Assembly: GCA_025359135.1 (NCBI GenBank)
Contig: JANYHJ010000138.1
Location: 44,553 to 108,552 of the forward strand
Source of the DNA: Gemmatimonadota bacterium
GTDB taxonomy: Bacteria; Gemmatimonadota; Gemmatimonadetes; Gemmatimonadales; Gemmatimonadaceae
Direction: 5' to 3'
Length of the DNA: 64,000 nt
A program made the position numbers and the translations under genes. Positions 34,532-42,684 of the stretch are shown piece by piece. A model generated the notes under the pieces. The model did not search any database and had not been told where the DNA came from. It worked only from the letters and a program-made list of their open reading frames with translations. Each line of letters begins with the position of its first letter. The stretch's first letter is position 1.

Positions 34532-36570
34532 GGGTCGAGGGCCACGCCGAGGTGCAGGGCGAGCGGGGCCAGCGCTGGTCGCAGCGCCGCGGGCACGGTG
34601 TCGCGCACCTGCACGAGGGCCACGAGCGCGTCGTACGGCACGGTCGCGCCCGCGCGCCCCACCAGCCGCGCGAGCCTGAGCGCCGTCGTCACGCCGATCT
34701 CCAGTTCGTCCACGCTCTCCGACAACGTCAGCACGCGGATCGTGTGCGTGAGCGCTTCGCCGGCGAGCACCCCCACCGGCTCGCCCTGCGAGAGCCGCAC
34801 GCGCAGCTCGGGGCCGAGCAACGTGCGCACGTCGTCGCCGGTAAGCAGGCGCGTGACCGGCTCGGCGTATCCTTCGGCAAACTGCGCCGGACGGAGGACG
34901 TGATGCAGTCCGTCCGGTCCCGTAGCCTCGACCACGATGTCGCCATCGGCCTCACGGCGCACAAGCACCTGCCAGCGCGTGGTGTCGCCCGTGCGCCGGT
35001 GCGTGAGTACGAGCGTGCCGTCCGGCTCCTCGATCGCGTCCACGCAGGGAGCGGCCGTGGCGTCGACCGTGGCCGAGAGCGCGGTGCTCACGGCACGGCC
35101 GGCCGCCACGCGCGCGAGTGGCGACGCGCCCGGACCCGCGAGTCGCTCGAAGATGTCGGCGGCGGTGCCCTCCTTCTTGTCATTGCTGCGCGCGGCGGCG
35201 AGGCGCGTGACGAGCCCGTCGCGCAGTGCGCCGGTATCGCCAGCGAGCTCGAGCGCACGTGCCGCGTAGCGCAGCACCTGCTTGGGCTCGAGGCCCGCCA
35301 CGTCATCGAAGAACCAGGCGCACGACGTGAACATGCGCAGCGTCGCCCGCTCCTGCTCCAGCAGGCGGCGTCCCGCGAGCAGCGTGGCGTCGCTCTCGTT
35401 CGCGAGGCGTTCGCGCACCCACGCGGCCTGCGGTGCGCCGTCCTGCGCCACGACATCGCCGTAGTCGTCGAGCGTCGCGTCGGCATCGGCAAAGATGTCA
35501 GGCGCTTCGCGAGCCCAGCGCGCGCGTAACTCGCCCGCGAGCCAGGTGAGCGATTCACGGAGCGGCGCCCGCCATGCCTGCGACCAGCCGCGTTCGGGCG
35601 CCACCTTGCATCCGCAGTCGGATCGCCAGCGCTCGACGCCGTGCACGCAGCTCCACGCCGAGGGCGACACGAGCTCGGCGGCCGGCCGCGCACCCATGCG
35701 CGCGACGATGCTCGCGTAGTTCTCGATGCGTGCGCTGTCGTGTCGCGCGATCCGATCGATCGCGGCCGCCATCGCCATCTCGCCGAAGGCGTGATGATGG
35801 CCGAATGTCTCGCCGTCGGTGGCGATGGCGCGCACGACGGGTGCGGCCGTGCCGCCCGGGAGCGGCGTGACGTCGAGCAGGCGCGCCGTCAGCGCGTCGC
35901 CGCTCTTGAGCAGAGGCCCGAACGCGACGTCGCGTGAGAGGTTGCCGTCGTACACGCAGAGCGCAATCGAGCGACCACCACCCGCATCGAAGCTGAGCGG
36001 CACGCCGTCTGCCGGCGGATTCCTGACCTGATGCGGCGCGATGATCGTGAACGCGATCCCCGCTTCGGCGAGCGCCACGAGCGTGGCCTCGTCCACTGCC
36101 GTCTCCGGGCACCAGAAGCCCTCTGGCTCGCGGCTGAAGCGCCGGCGGAAATCGGCGATCCCCCAGCGGATTTCGGTGCGGCGCTCGCGCGGTGAGGCGA
36201 GCGGCAGGATGACGTGGTGATACGGCGCCGCCATCGCATTGCCGTGTCCGCCGAGGCGTGCCACCGACAACCGGTCGGCCGCGACGATCGCGCGCCACGT
36301 GCTCGGTGCGGAGCGCTCGAGCCATTCAGCCAACGTCGCGCCGACATCGAACGACATCGCCTCGTAGCAATTCACGAGGCGCGCGATGCGTCCCTGGTCG
36401 TCGAGCAGGCGCGCCGTCGCCATCGGCGTGTAGCACTCCTGCGTGATGCGCACGTTCCAGTCGTGCGCGGGGGCCGCGTTGGCCTCGCGCTCGACCACCT
36501 CGAGCCACGGATCCTCGCGCGGCGGCTGATAGAAATGCCCGTGAACGACAACCGACCGCTGCGTGCTCAC
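34528..36570 (-). CDS. Glycoside hydrolase family 57 protein with DUF3536 region
   Basis: A 680-residue cytoplasmic protein. The N-terminus VVVHGHFYQPPREDPWLEVVE is the first strand of the GH57 barrel, followed by WNVRITQECYTPMATARL. EGFWCPETAVDEATL resembles the GH57 nucleophile strand (WxPE), and AIATDGETFGHHH resembles the donor Asp strand. The later ~330 residues correspond to the helical and beta region labelled DUF3536, whose role is unknown. It overlaps the branching-enzyme gene upstream and the dioxygenase-esterase gene downstream, each by four bases. Probably an alpha-glucan-active enzyme (amylase or transferase), but specificity is unproven. Confidence 0.85.
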   Translation of the reverse strand: MSTQRSVVVHGHFYQPPREDPWLEVVEREANAAPAHDWNVRITQECYTPMATARLLDDQGRIARLVNCYEAMSFDVGATLAEWLERSAPSTWRAIVAADRLSVARLGGHGNAMAAPYHHVILPLASPRERRTEIRWGIADFRRRFSREPEGFWCPETAVDEATLVALAEAGIAFTIIAPHQVRNPPADGVPLSFDAGGGRSIALCVYDGNLSRDVAFGPLLKSGDALTARLLDVTPLPGGTAAPVVRAIATDGETFGHHHAFGEMAMAAAIDRIARHDSARIENYASIVARMGARPAAELVSPSAWSCVHGVERWRSDCGCKVAPERGWSQAWRAPLRESLTWLAGELRARWAREAPDIFADADATLDDYGDVVAQDGAPQAAWVRERLANESDATLLAGRRLLEQERATLRMFTSCAWFFDDVAGLEPKQVLRYAARALELAGDTGALRDGLVTRLAAARSNDKKEGTAADIFERLAGPGASPLARVAAGRAVSTALSATVDATAAPCVDAIEEPDGTLVLTHRRTGDTTRWQVLVRREADGDIVVEATGPDGLHHVLRPAQFAEGYAEPVTRLLTGDDVRTLLGPELRVRLSQGEPVGVLAGEALTHTIRVLTLSESVDELEIGVTTALRLARLVGRAGATVPYDALVALVQVRDTVPAALRPALAPLALHLGVALDP

Positions 36571-38270
36571 CCCAGCGCCTCCGCGGGCGTGTGGCCCGCG
36601 AGTGCGACGCGCACGGCGTCGAGCACCAGCGGGAAGACGTCGTCGCGCACGCGCAGTTCCGCAGCGAACGCGCGCGCCGCCCCGAGGTCCGCGCTGCCTT
36701 CGAGTGCTCCGAGAAAGCGCTCGAGATCCTCGGCGTGCCCGTTGAAGCGGCGTTCCGCGTAATCGGCGACTTCGCCCGTCGAGATGATGAACTGCCAGTC
36801 CGACGACATGAGCAGCAGCATCGAACGCGCCGCCTGCGCGAGGATGTCGTGCAGGTCGCTATTGGCAAGTGCGGTCGGCGCCACCGCCCAGAAGCGCTCC
36901 TCGAGCGGCCAGAGCTTGTGCCAGGTCCACGCCGTGAGCGGACCGTACCACATGCTGAAGTCGCCGTTCGCGCCCCACGTGCCGGGCGCCAGCTGCACGC
37001 CGCCCTCATGCTTCGCCGTCGCGATGTGCTGCGACGCCGTGGCGGCGCGCACGTTGCGCTCCATCGGCAGCGCCCGATACAGCCCCTCGACGAAGTCGAC
37101 CCCCTCGAACCACCAGTGCCCGAAGAGCTCCGTGTCGAATGGCGCGACAACCACCTCGCGCAGCGGATCGGTGCCGTTGGCGGCAATGCCGCCGAGCGTC
37201 TTCGCGAAATCCTTGGCGTGCCGCGCGGCCGCGCTCGCCGCACGCTCGGGTACGTACGGCAGCTTGTCGCCCAAGTCGGCCTTGCTGTCGGTCACGCGCC
37301 AGAGCTTGAGGCCGCCGGGCCAGCGGATCTTGTGGAACTCGAGATAGCTGCCGTCACCAGGGTAGCCATCGTGGCGGCTCCAGACCTTGAACGACGTGCG
37401 CGGATCGCGCACGAGGGCGCGCGGTGCGCTGTCGTCACGGCGCCGGCCGATGCGATAGGCGCGATAGGGCGAGTGCCGCCGCCGGCCGCTCTCGATCATG
37501 ACGCCGGCCTTCACCAATTCGCCTTGCTGGAAGACGACGTCGCCGTAGAGGCCGAGCGACGCGCCGGCGCGTGCGAGGTGTGCATCGACGGTGACGAAGC
37601 GGACGCCGAACTCCTCGAGGAAAGTCTCGATGCCGGCGCGTGTCTGGCCCGCGCGCGGCGCCTTCGGGTCGGGATTCCAGGGTCCGCGCGGACGGTATGC
37701 GCACTCGGGCATCCAGAGGCCCGCGGCCTTGATGCCGAAGAGACGCTCGTGTTCGGCCTGTCCCGCGGCGAGTTGCAGGCGGATGGATTCGTCGCGACCA
37801 AGCAGTGGCAGAAAGCCGTGCGTGGCCGCCGACGTCGTGATCTCGAGCCGTCCTGCGCGCGCGTGCGCCGCAAAGGTGCCGATCAGGTCGCCGCCGATCT
37901 CCTCCCACGTCTCGCGCAGCCACACGTACCGGTCGTACCACCAGCGCGTGATCTCCAGAAGGCGCGCGTCAGCGGTGGCAGGCAGCGAGCCCTCGCAGGC
38001 GATGCAGGCCTCGATGCGCTGGTTGAGGAACGCCTCGAGTTCGGTGGCGAAGACCGGGTTGGCGAGCTGTGACGCGAGGATCGGCGTGATGCCGAGCGTC
38101 ACGGGGGCGTCCACGCCATCGGCGGCGAGCGCATCGAGCGCACGCACGAGTGGCAAGTACGTGTCGAGCGCAGCCTCGGTGAGCCAGTCGCTGCCGTGCG
38201 GCCACCGCCCGTGGTTGAGCACGTAGGGCAGGTGACTGTGCAACACGAGCACGAAATCCATGGTCGGCAT
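36567..38270 (-). CDS. GH57-type 1,4-alpha-glucan branching enzyme (DUF1957 family)
   Basis: A 567-residue enzyme that introduces alpha-1,6 branches in glycogen. It starts DFVLVLHSHLPYVLNHGRWPHGSDWL, a hallmark of this family. The nucleophile strand is GLWMPECAYRPRG and the donor Asp is in VVAPFDTELFGHWWFEG. HDGYPGDGSYLEFHK and the helical C-terminal domain (DLHDILAQAARSMLLLMSSDWQFIISTG) complete it. Length is normal for the family. It shares one base with the stop of the synthase gene and overlaps the next GH57 gene. No GH13-type branching enzyme was seen in the operon, so this one should supply the branches. Confidence 0.94.
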   Translation of the reverse strand: MPTMDFVLVLHSHLPYVLNHGRWPHGSDWLTEAALDTYLPLVRALDALAADGVDAPVTLGITPILASQLANPVFATELEAFLNQRIEACIACEGSLPATADARLLEITRWWYDRYVWLRETWEEIGGDLIGTFAAHARAGRLEITTSAATHGFLPLLGRDESIRLQLAAGQAEHERLFGIKAAGLWMPECAYRPRGPWNPDPKAPRAGQTRAGIETFLEEFGVRFVTVDAHLARAGASLGLYGDVVFQQGELVKAGVMIESGRRRHSPYRAYRIGRRRDDSAPRALVRDPRTSFKVWSRHDGYPGDGSYLEFHKIRWPGGLKLWRVTDSKADLGDKLPYVPERAASAAARHAKDFAKTLGGIAANGTDPLREVVVAPFDTELFGHWWFEGVDFVEGLYRALPMERNVRAATASQHIATAKHEGGVQLAPGTWGANGDFSMWYGPLTAWTWHKLWPLEERFWAVAPTALANSDLHDILAQAARSMLLLMSSDWQFIISTGEVADYAERRFNGHAEDLERFLGALEGSADLGAARAFAAELRVRDDVFPLVLDAVRVALAGHTPAEALG

Positions 38271-39814
38271 CAGGACGTGGCCTCCAGGTCGAGGGTCGCC
38301 AGGTAGCGCGCGTCATACGCGAGCACGGCGTCATCCCAGCCGGCCGGAAGCGCCAGCGCCTGCTTCACGCGCGCGGTCCAGCCCTTCTTGTCGCCGAACG
38401 CCACGAGTGCCGCATCGAGCGCGGTGTCGAGTGACGCGACGTCGAACGGCTGGAAGCGGAAGATCGCGTCGCTTTCGCTCAGGTCGCCGTGCGCACCGGT
38501 GGCGCGCGCCACGATCACCGCGCCGTACCGCAATGCGCGCCGCGCCGCAGCGGCACCCGGCTCGTGCAACGACGGCAAGAGCACGATGTCGGCGCCCGCG
38601 AAGGCACGGCGTTCCGCGCGCGCGTCCATGCCGCCCAACACCGCCACGCGCCCCGCATGACGCTCGGCGAGCGCGTGGGCGCCGGCCACGAGCATCGGCT
38701 CGCCGCTGCCAGCAATCACCACCTGTGCATCGCTCGACTGCACGAGGGTGCTCTGCAGTGCGAGCACGGCGCCGGAACGCAGCGTGAGTGGCCCCGGCAC
38801 GAACACGACCGGCGTGCGCGCGCGCACCGGCAGCTTGGCCGCGCGCTGCAGCGCCTGCTTGTTCTTGGCCCTGTCGGCCACGGTGCCCACACCGAAGCGC
38901 GCAGCCAGTCCCGTATCGGCCGCCGGATTCCAGAGCGCGGCATCGAGACCGTCGGCAATGGCCGTGAGCGCGCTGCCACGCCAGCGGAAGAGCCCGTCGA
39001 GACCGAAGCCACCGGCCGGCGTGCGCAATTCGGCGAGATGCGCCTCACTCGTGGCAACGACCTGCTCCGCACACGCGGCGCCGCCCTTGAGGAGATTGAC
39101 GTGACCGTACCACTCGAGCGCGTCCGGCGTGAAGAGGCGACCCGGCATGCCCAGCTCGTGTAGCCGTTCGGGTCCGACATGTCCCTGGAACGCGGCATCG
39201 TGCATCGTCAGCACCGATGGCACGCGCTCGGCCGGCGGTACGAGGTGTTCGATGACGGGCACCAGCGCCGCATGCCAATCGTGCGCGTGCAGCACCACCG
39301 GACCCGAGACGAGTCGACGTACCGCGGCGGTGGCCGTGTGCGCGAGGAGCGCGAACCGTTCGGGGTTGTCGTGATAGGAGCCATCGCGATCGCCGTACAC
39401 GCCCTCGCGATCGAACGCTGCGCGGTGATCGACGAAGAGCAGCCACGGACGTCGCGGATCGGGATCGACTTCGCCCAACAGCGAGACGATGTCGACGTGA
39501 TCGCCCATGGTGACATCGAACGGGTCGCCGACCGGCACCAGCTCGGGATGCTCGGCGATGACCGAGCGGTACGCGGGTGACATGACGATCACGTGCCGCC
39601 CGCTCGCGGCTTGCGCCTGTGCGAGACCAGCCACCGCGTCGCCGAGCTCCCCGACGCGTCCCCACGGGGCCACTTCGGCGCTCACGTGCACGATCGTCAC
39701 GGCGCGGTCGCCCGCGCGGAGCGGGCTCGCACTGGGCACCACGCTCGCCGCTGCGCGACCGGTGCGCGGTGTGACCGCGCGCTTGGCGGGAGCGGCCTTC
39801 TTCTTCGCGCTCAT
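38270..39814 (-). CDS. glgA: Glycogen synthase-like glycosyltransferase (GT5), divergent
   Basis: A 514-residue GT-B protein that would add glucose from ADP- or UDP-glucose to glycogen. The N-terminal domain reads VHVSAEVAPWGRVGELGDAVAGLAQA where standard GlgA has the K-x-GGL-x-D sugar-nucleotide motif, so the lysine is Arg and GGL is GEL. LHAHDWHAALVP, MHDAAFQGH and TSEAHLAEL follow as in GT5. In the C-terminal domain the E-x7-E motif region reads LLPSLHEPGAAAARRALRYGAV, keeping the first Glu but replacing the second. The first ~35 residues are basic and disordered. Function fits the operon, yet the altered residues make altered donor use or a reduced activity possible. It overlaps glgP by ATGA. 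Confidence 0.8.
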   Translation of the reverse strand: MSAKKKAAPAKRAVTPRTGRAAASVVPSASPLRAGDRAVTIVHVSAEVAPWGRVGELGDAVAGLAQAQAASGRHVIVMSPAYRSVIAEHPELVPVGDPFDVTMGDHVDIVSLLGEVDPDPRRPWLLFVDHRAAFDREGVYGDRDGSYHDNPERFALLAHTATAAVRRLVSGPVVLHAHDWHAALVPVIEHLVPPAERVPSVLTMHDAAFQGHVGPERLHELGMPGRLFTPDALEWYGHVNLLKGGAACAEQVVATSEAHLAELRTPAGGFGLDGLFRWRGSALTAIADGLDAALWNPAADTGLAARFGVGTVADRAKNKQALQRAAKLPVRARTPVVFVPGPLTLRSGAVLALQSTLVQSSDAQVVIAGSGEPMLVAGAHALAERHAGRVAVLGGMDARAERRAFAGADIVLLPSLHEPGAAAARRALRYGAVIVARATGAHGDLSESDAIFRFQPFDVASLDTALDAALVAFGDKKGWTARVKQALALPAGWDDAVLAYDARYLATLDLEATS

Positions 39815-41946
39815 CCGGTCGGCGGATCGTCCGCCGAGCCGGTGCCCGTCATCGAGGGCACGTAGTAGTCGCGCGCGTACTCCTCGACCATGCGATGCGC
39901 GGTGAAGAACTGGCCGGAGATGCGCATGGCCTGCTTCATCATCGTGAGCCAGTCGCGCGGGATGCCCTTCTCGTCGCGCGTGTAGAAGCGCGGCACGACT
40001 TCCTTCTCGAGAATCGTGTAGAGGCGGTCCGCCGTTTCGGCGTCGTCGTCCACCACGCCGGCCTCGCCGATGGCCCATCCGTTGGAGCCGTCGCACGCTT
40101 CCTCCCACCAGCCATCGATGGTGGAGAACTGCGGCACGCCGTTGAGCGCTGCCTTCATGCCGCTCGTGCCCGAGGCCTCGAGCGGCACCTTGGGCAGGTT
40201 CATCCACATGTCCACGCCCTGAACGAGCAGGTGCGCCAAGTGCATGTCGTAGTCTTCGACGAACGCCACACGCCCCTCGAACTGCGTGTCACGCGTGAAC
40301 TGGTAGACCTGCTGCAGCACGTCCTTGCCGGGATGGTCCGCGGGATGGGCCTTGCCCGCAAAGACGATCTGCACCGGGCACTTGCTGTCGGTGAGCAGTT
40401 TCTTGAGCCGTTCGGCGTCGCGGAAGATGAGGTTCGCGCGCTTGTACGTCGCGAAGCGGCGGGCAAAGCCGATCGTGAGCACGTGCGGATCGAGCATCAC
40501 CCCCGCGCCGACGATCTGCGGCGCCTCGAGCGAGTGCGCGACGAACGAGCGCCGCGCTTCCTCGCGGATGATGTTGAGGAGGCTCTCCTTGAGCTGCCGG
40601 TGCGCGAACCAGAGCGTCGCGTCATCGGCGGCCATGATCTTGTCCCACGTGCCCGGCTCGTCGAGGCGGTTGCCCCAGTCGGCGCCCAGCGAGCGATCGA
40701 CCACCTGCATGATCGCGTTCGCCATCCAGGTGGCGAGATGCACGCCGTTGGTGACGTGGCCGATCGGCACCTTCTCGGCTGGCCGGCCCGGCCAGAGCGC
40801 GGTCCAGAGATCGCGCGTCACCACGCCATGGCGGCGCGACACGCCGTTGACGCGCCGCGAGAGGCGGATCGCCGTCGCCGTCATGTGGAACGTCTGGTGG
40901 TCGATGACCGGGTGATGGCCGATGGCGAGGAAGTCGTCCTTCGAGATGCCCATCTCGTCCCAGATCGGGCCCGCGCACTGCTCGATCTGGTCGGGCCCGA
41001 ACTGGTCGTGGCCCGCGGGCACGGGGGTGTGCGTGGTGAAGGTCGAGGCGCTGCGCACCTTGGCCGTGGCGTCGGCGTACGACATGCCGCCGGCGACGTA
41101 CTCGCGCACGCGCTCGGTGAGCATGAACGCCGCGTGGCCCTCGTTGGCATGCCACGCCTGTGGCTCGATGCCGAGCGCGCGCAGGACGCGCACGCCCCCG
41201 ACGCCCAGCAGCCACTCCTGGCGGAGGCGCAGCGCCGGCCCACCGGCGTAGAGCTTCGAGAGCAGCGGCCGGTCGTCGACGTGATTCTCCTCGAGGTCGG
41301 TGTCGAGGAGGTAGATCGGCACGCGGCCGACATCGAGCCGCCAGGCGCGGATGCGCACATCGCGGCCGAAGGTGCTCACGGTGGCGAGGTACGGCACGCC
41401 CCCCGGTCCCGCCACGGGCGAGATCGGGGTGAGCGAGATGTCGTAGCGCACGTCGGTGTCCTGCTGCCGCCCCTCGACGTTGATGCGCTGGTCGAAGTAC
41501 CCCGCGCGATAGAGGATCCCGATGCCGACGAGCGGGACGCCCAGGTCGGACGCGGCCTTGCAATGGTCACCGGCGAGCACGCCCAGGCCGCCCGAATAGA
41601 TCGGAACAGAGCTGTGGAGCCCGAACTCGGCGCAGAAGTAGGCGATCGGCTTCTTCGCGTGTTCGGGCCACTGCTGGGAAAACCAGGTGCCGGCGCCCGA
41701 CTGCTCGTGCCGGAACCAATCCATCATCTTGTCGTAGTACGCCGTGATGCGCGGATCGCGGGCAGCGGCGTTGAGTCGTTCGGCCGAGACCTGGTCGAGG
41801 AACTTGAGCGGATTATGGCGGACGCTCTGCCAGAGGCGTTCGTCGATGCTGCGGAAGACGACGCGGGCCTCGCGGTGCCAGCTCCAGGACAGGTTGCGGG
41901 CGACGTCGGGGAGCGCGGCGAGGCGATCGGGAATCAGGGCGGGCAC
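39811..41946 (-). CDS. glgP: Alpha-glucan (glycogen) phosphorylase
   Basis: A 711-residue PLP enzyme releasing glucose 1-phosphate from alpha-glucans. The short, divergent phosphorylase type is indicated by the N-terminus ARNLSWSWHREARVVFRSID and PIAYFCAEFGLHSSVPIYSGGLGVLAGDH. The PLP lysine lies in EASGTSGMKAALNG near residue 600, preceded by GFARRFATYKRANLIF and VFAGKAHPADHPGK. It is shorter than E. coli GlgP (about 815 residues) and lacks its allosteric N-terminal part. It is the first gene of the leftward operon, with 176 bp to the divergent lipoprotein gene, where the promoter must lie. Confidence 0.95.
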   Translation of the reverse strand: MPALIPDRLAALPDVARNLSWSWHREARVVFRSIDERLWQSVRHNPLKFLDQVSAERLNAAARDPRITAYYDKMMDWFRHEQSGAGTWFSQQWPEHAKKPIAYFCAEFGLHSSVPIYSGGLGVLAGDHCKAASDLGVPLVGIGILYRAGYFDQRINVEGRQQDTDVRYDISLTPISPVAGPGGVPYLATVSTFGRDVRIRAWRLDVGRVPIYLLDTDLEENHVDDRPLLSKLYAGGPALRLRQEWLLGVGGVRVLRALGIEPQAWHANEGHAAFMLTERVREYVAGGMSYADATAKVRSASTFTTHTPVPAGHDQFGPDQIEQCAGPIWDEMGISKDDFLAIGHHPVIDHQTFHMTATAIRLSRRVNGVSRRHGVVTRDLWTALWPGRPAEKVPIGHVTNGVHLATWMANAIMQVVDRSLGADWGNRLDEPGTWDKIMAADDATLWFAHRQLKESLLNIIREEARRSFVAHSLEAPQIVGAGVMLDPHVLTIGFARRFATYKRANLIFRDAERLKKLLTDSKCPVQIVFAGKAHPADHPGKDVLQQVYQFTRDTQFEGRVAFVEDYDMHLAHLLVQGVDMWMNLPKVPLEASGTSGMKAALNGVPQFSTIDGWWEEACDGSNGWAIGEAGVVDDDAETADRLYTILEKEVVPRFYTRDEKGIPRDWLTMMKQAMRISGQFFTAHRMVEEYARDYYVPSMTGTGSADDPPTG

Positions 41947-42122
41947 GTGGCAGTGATGTCGAAGGTGAGGCTGCGCCAGCGATCCGGCGAGTGAACGCTC
42001 GTCGAGGGCGTCGCAGAACCTGTCAAGTTACCGACGCGAAGCAGCCCGTGTCAGTAGCGCTCTTTCCTGAACCATGGCCGCGGCTTAACGTGCAGATGCC
42101 CTCCCACCCCGGGCTCCCTCCA

Positions 42123-42584
42123 ATGTCACGAGGTCATCGTCTTCCCATGACGCGTCTCGCTCTCGCCATCGCCGCCATCTCACTTGGCGCCTGCGCCACC
42201 GCCGGCGCCACGTCGTCGGCTGCGCCCTCTCCAACGAGCGCCGCTCCAGCGAGCCCCGCGTCGGCGGTTGCGGCCCGGCCGGCCAAGACGGCCGTCAATC
42301 CGGTCGGACAGTTCGAGTTCAACACCGAAGTCAACGGCAGCCCGATGAAGGGAAACCTCCGCATCGCCGGCACGACCGGCAGCTACACGGGCACGATGAC
42401 GTCGGACATCACGCCGGAGCTGCCGATCACGAGCATCGCGGTCGATGGCCAGACGATGAAGCTCGTGATGGACACGCCGAACGGCGCCGCGACGATCAAC
42501 CTCAGCTTCACCGGCGACACCTTCACCGGGAACTGGGAGCTGGGTGGTGCATCGGGCCCGCTGACGGGCAAGCGCGTCAAGTAG
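42123..42584 (+). CDS. Small exported lipoprotein
   Basis: A 153-residue protein with a lipobox (ISLGAC) near residue 24, so it should be lipid-anchored. A Ser/Ala/Pro linker (SAAPSPTSAAPASPASA) separates it from a ~90-residue beta-rich domain (VGQFEFNTEVNGSPMKGNLRI...GTFTGNWELG) that looks like a small beta-sandwich or barrel. A second start at ATG 42147 would give a 145-residue form and also a good signal. I do not recognise the domain; it may bind a small hydrophobic or sugar ligand, but nothing supports that directly. Confidence 0.72.
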   Translation: MSRGHRLPMTRLALAIAAISLGACATAGATSSAAPSPTSAAPASPASAVAARPAKTAVNPVGQFEFNTEVNGSPMKGNLRIAGTTGSYTGTMTSDITPELPITSIAVDGQTMKLVMDTPNGAATINLSFTGDTFTGNWELGGASGPLTGKRVK

Positions 42585-42671
42585 GTCGTCGTCCTGAGCA
42601 CGTTGTCGTCCTGAGCGAAGCGAAGGACCTGCTTTCTCGAGCAAGCAGGTCCTTCTTCGCTCAGGACGACA
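42585..42671. repeat. Interspersed GTCGTCCTGAGC-type inverted repeat (possible terminator)
   Basis: From 42604 to 42671 a near-perfect inverted repeat of about 28 bp per arm (tgtcgtcctgagcgaag ... cttcgctcaggacgaca) with a 2-nt bulge and an 8-nt loop. A truncated half copy (gtcgtcctgagca) sits directly before it. This sequence type, gtcgtcctgagcgaagcgaagg, recurs in intergenic regions of many unrelated bacteria. It lies between convergent genes and can act as a bidirectional terminator. Confidence 0.8.
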
Positions 42672-42684
42672 GCACGCGTTCCGC

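Noticed and set aside
42021..42026. TTGACA on the minus strand before glgP
   Set aside because: A good -35 hexamer, but no -10 sequence at 16-18 bp, so I do not call a promoter.
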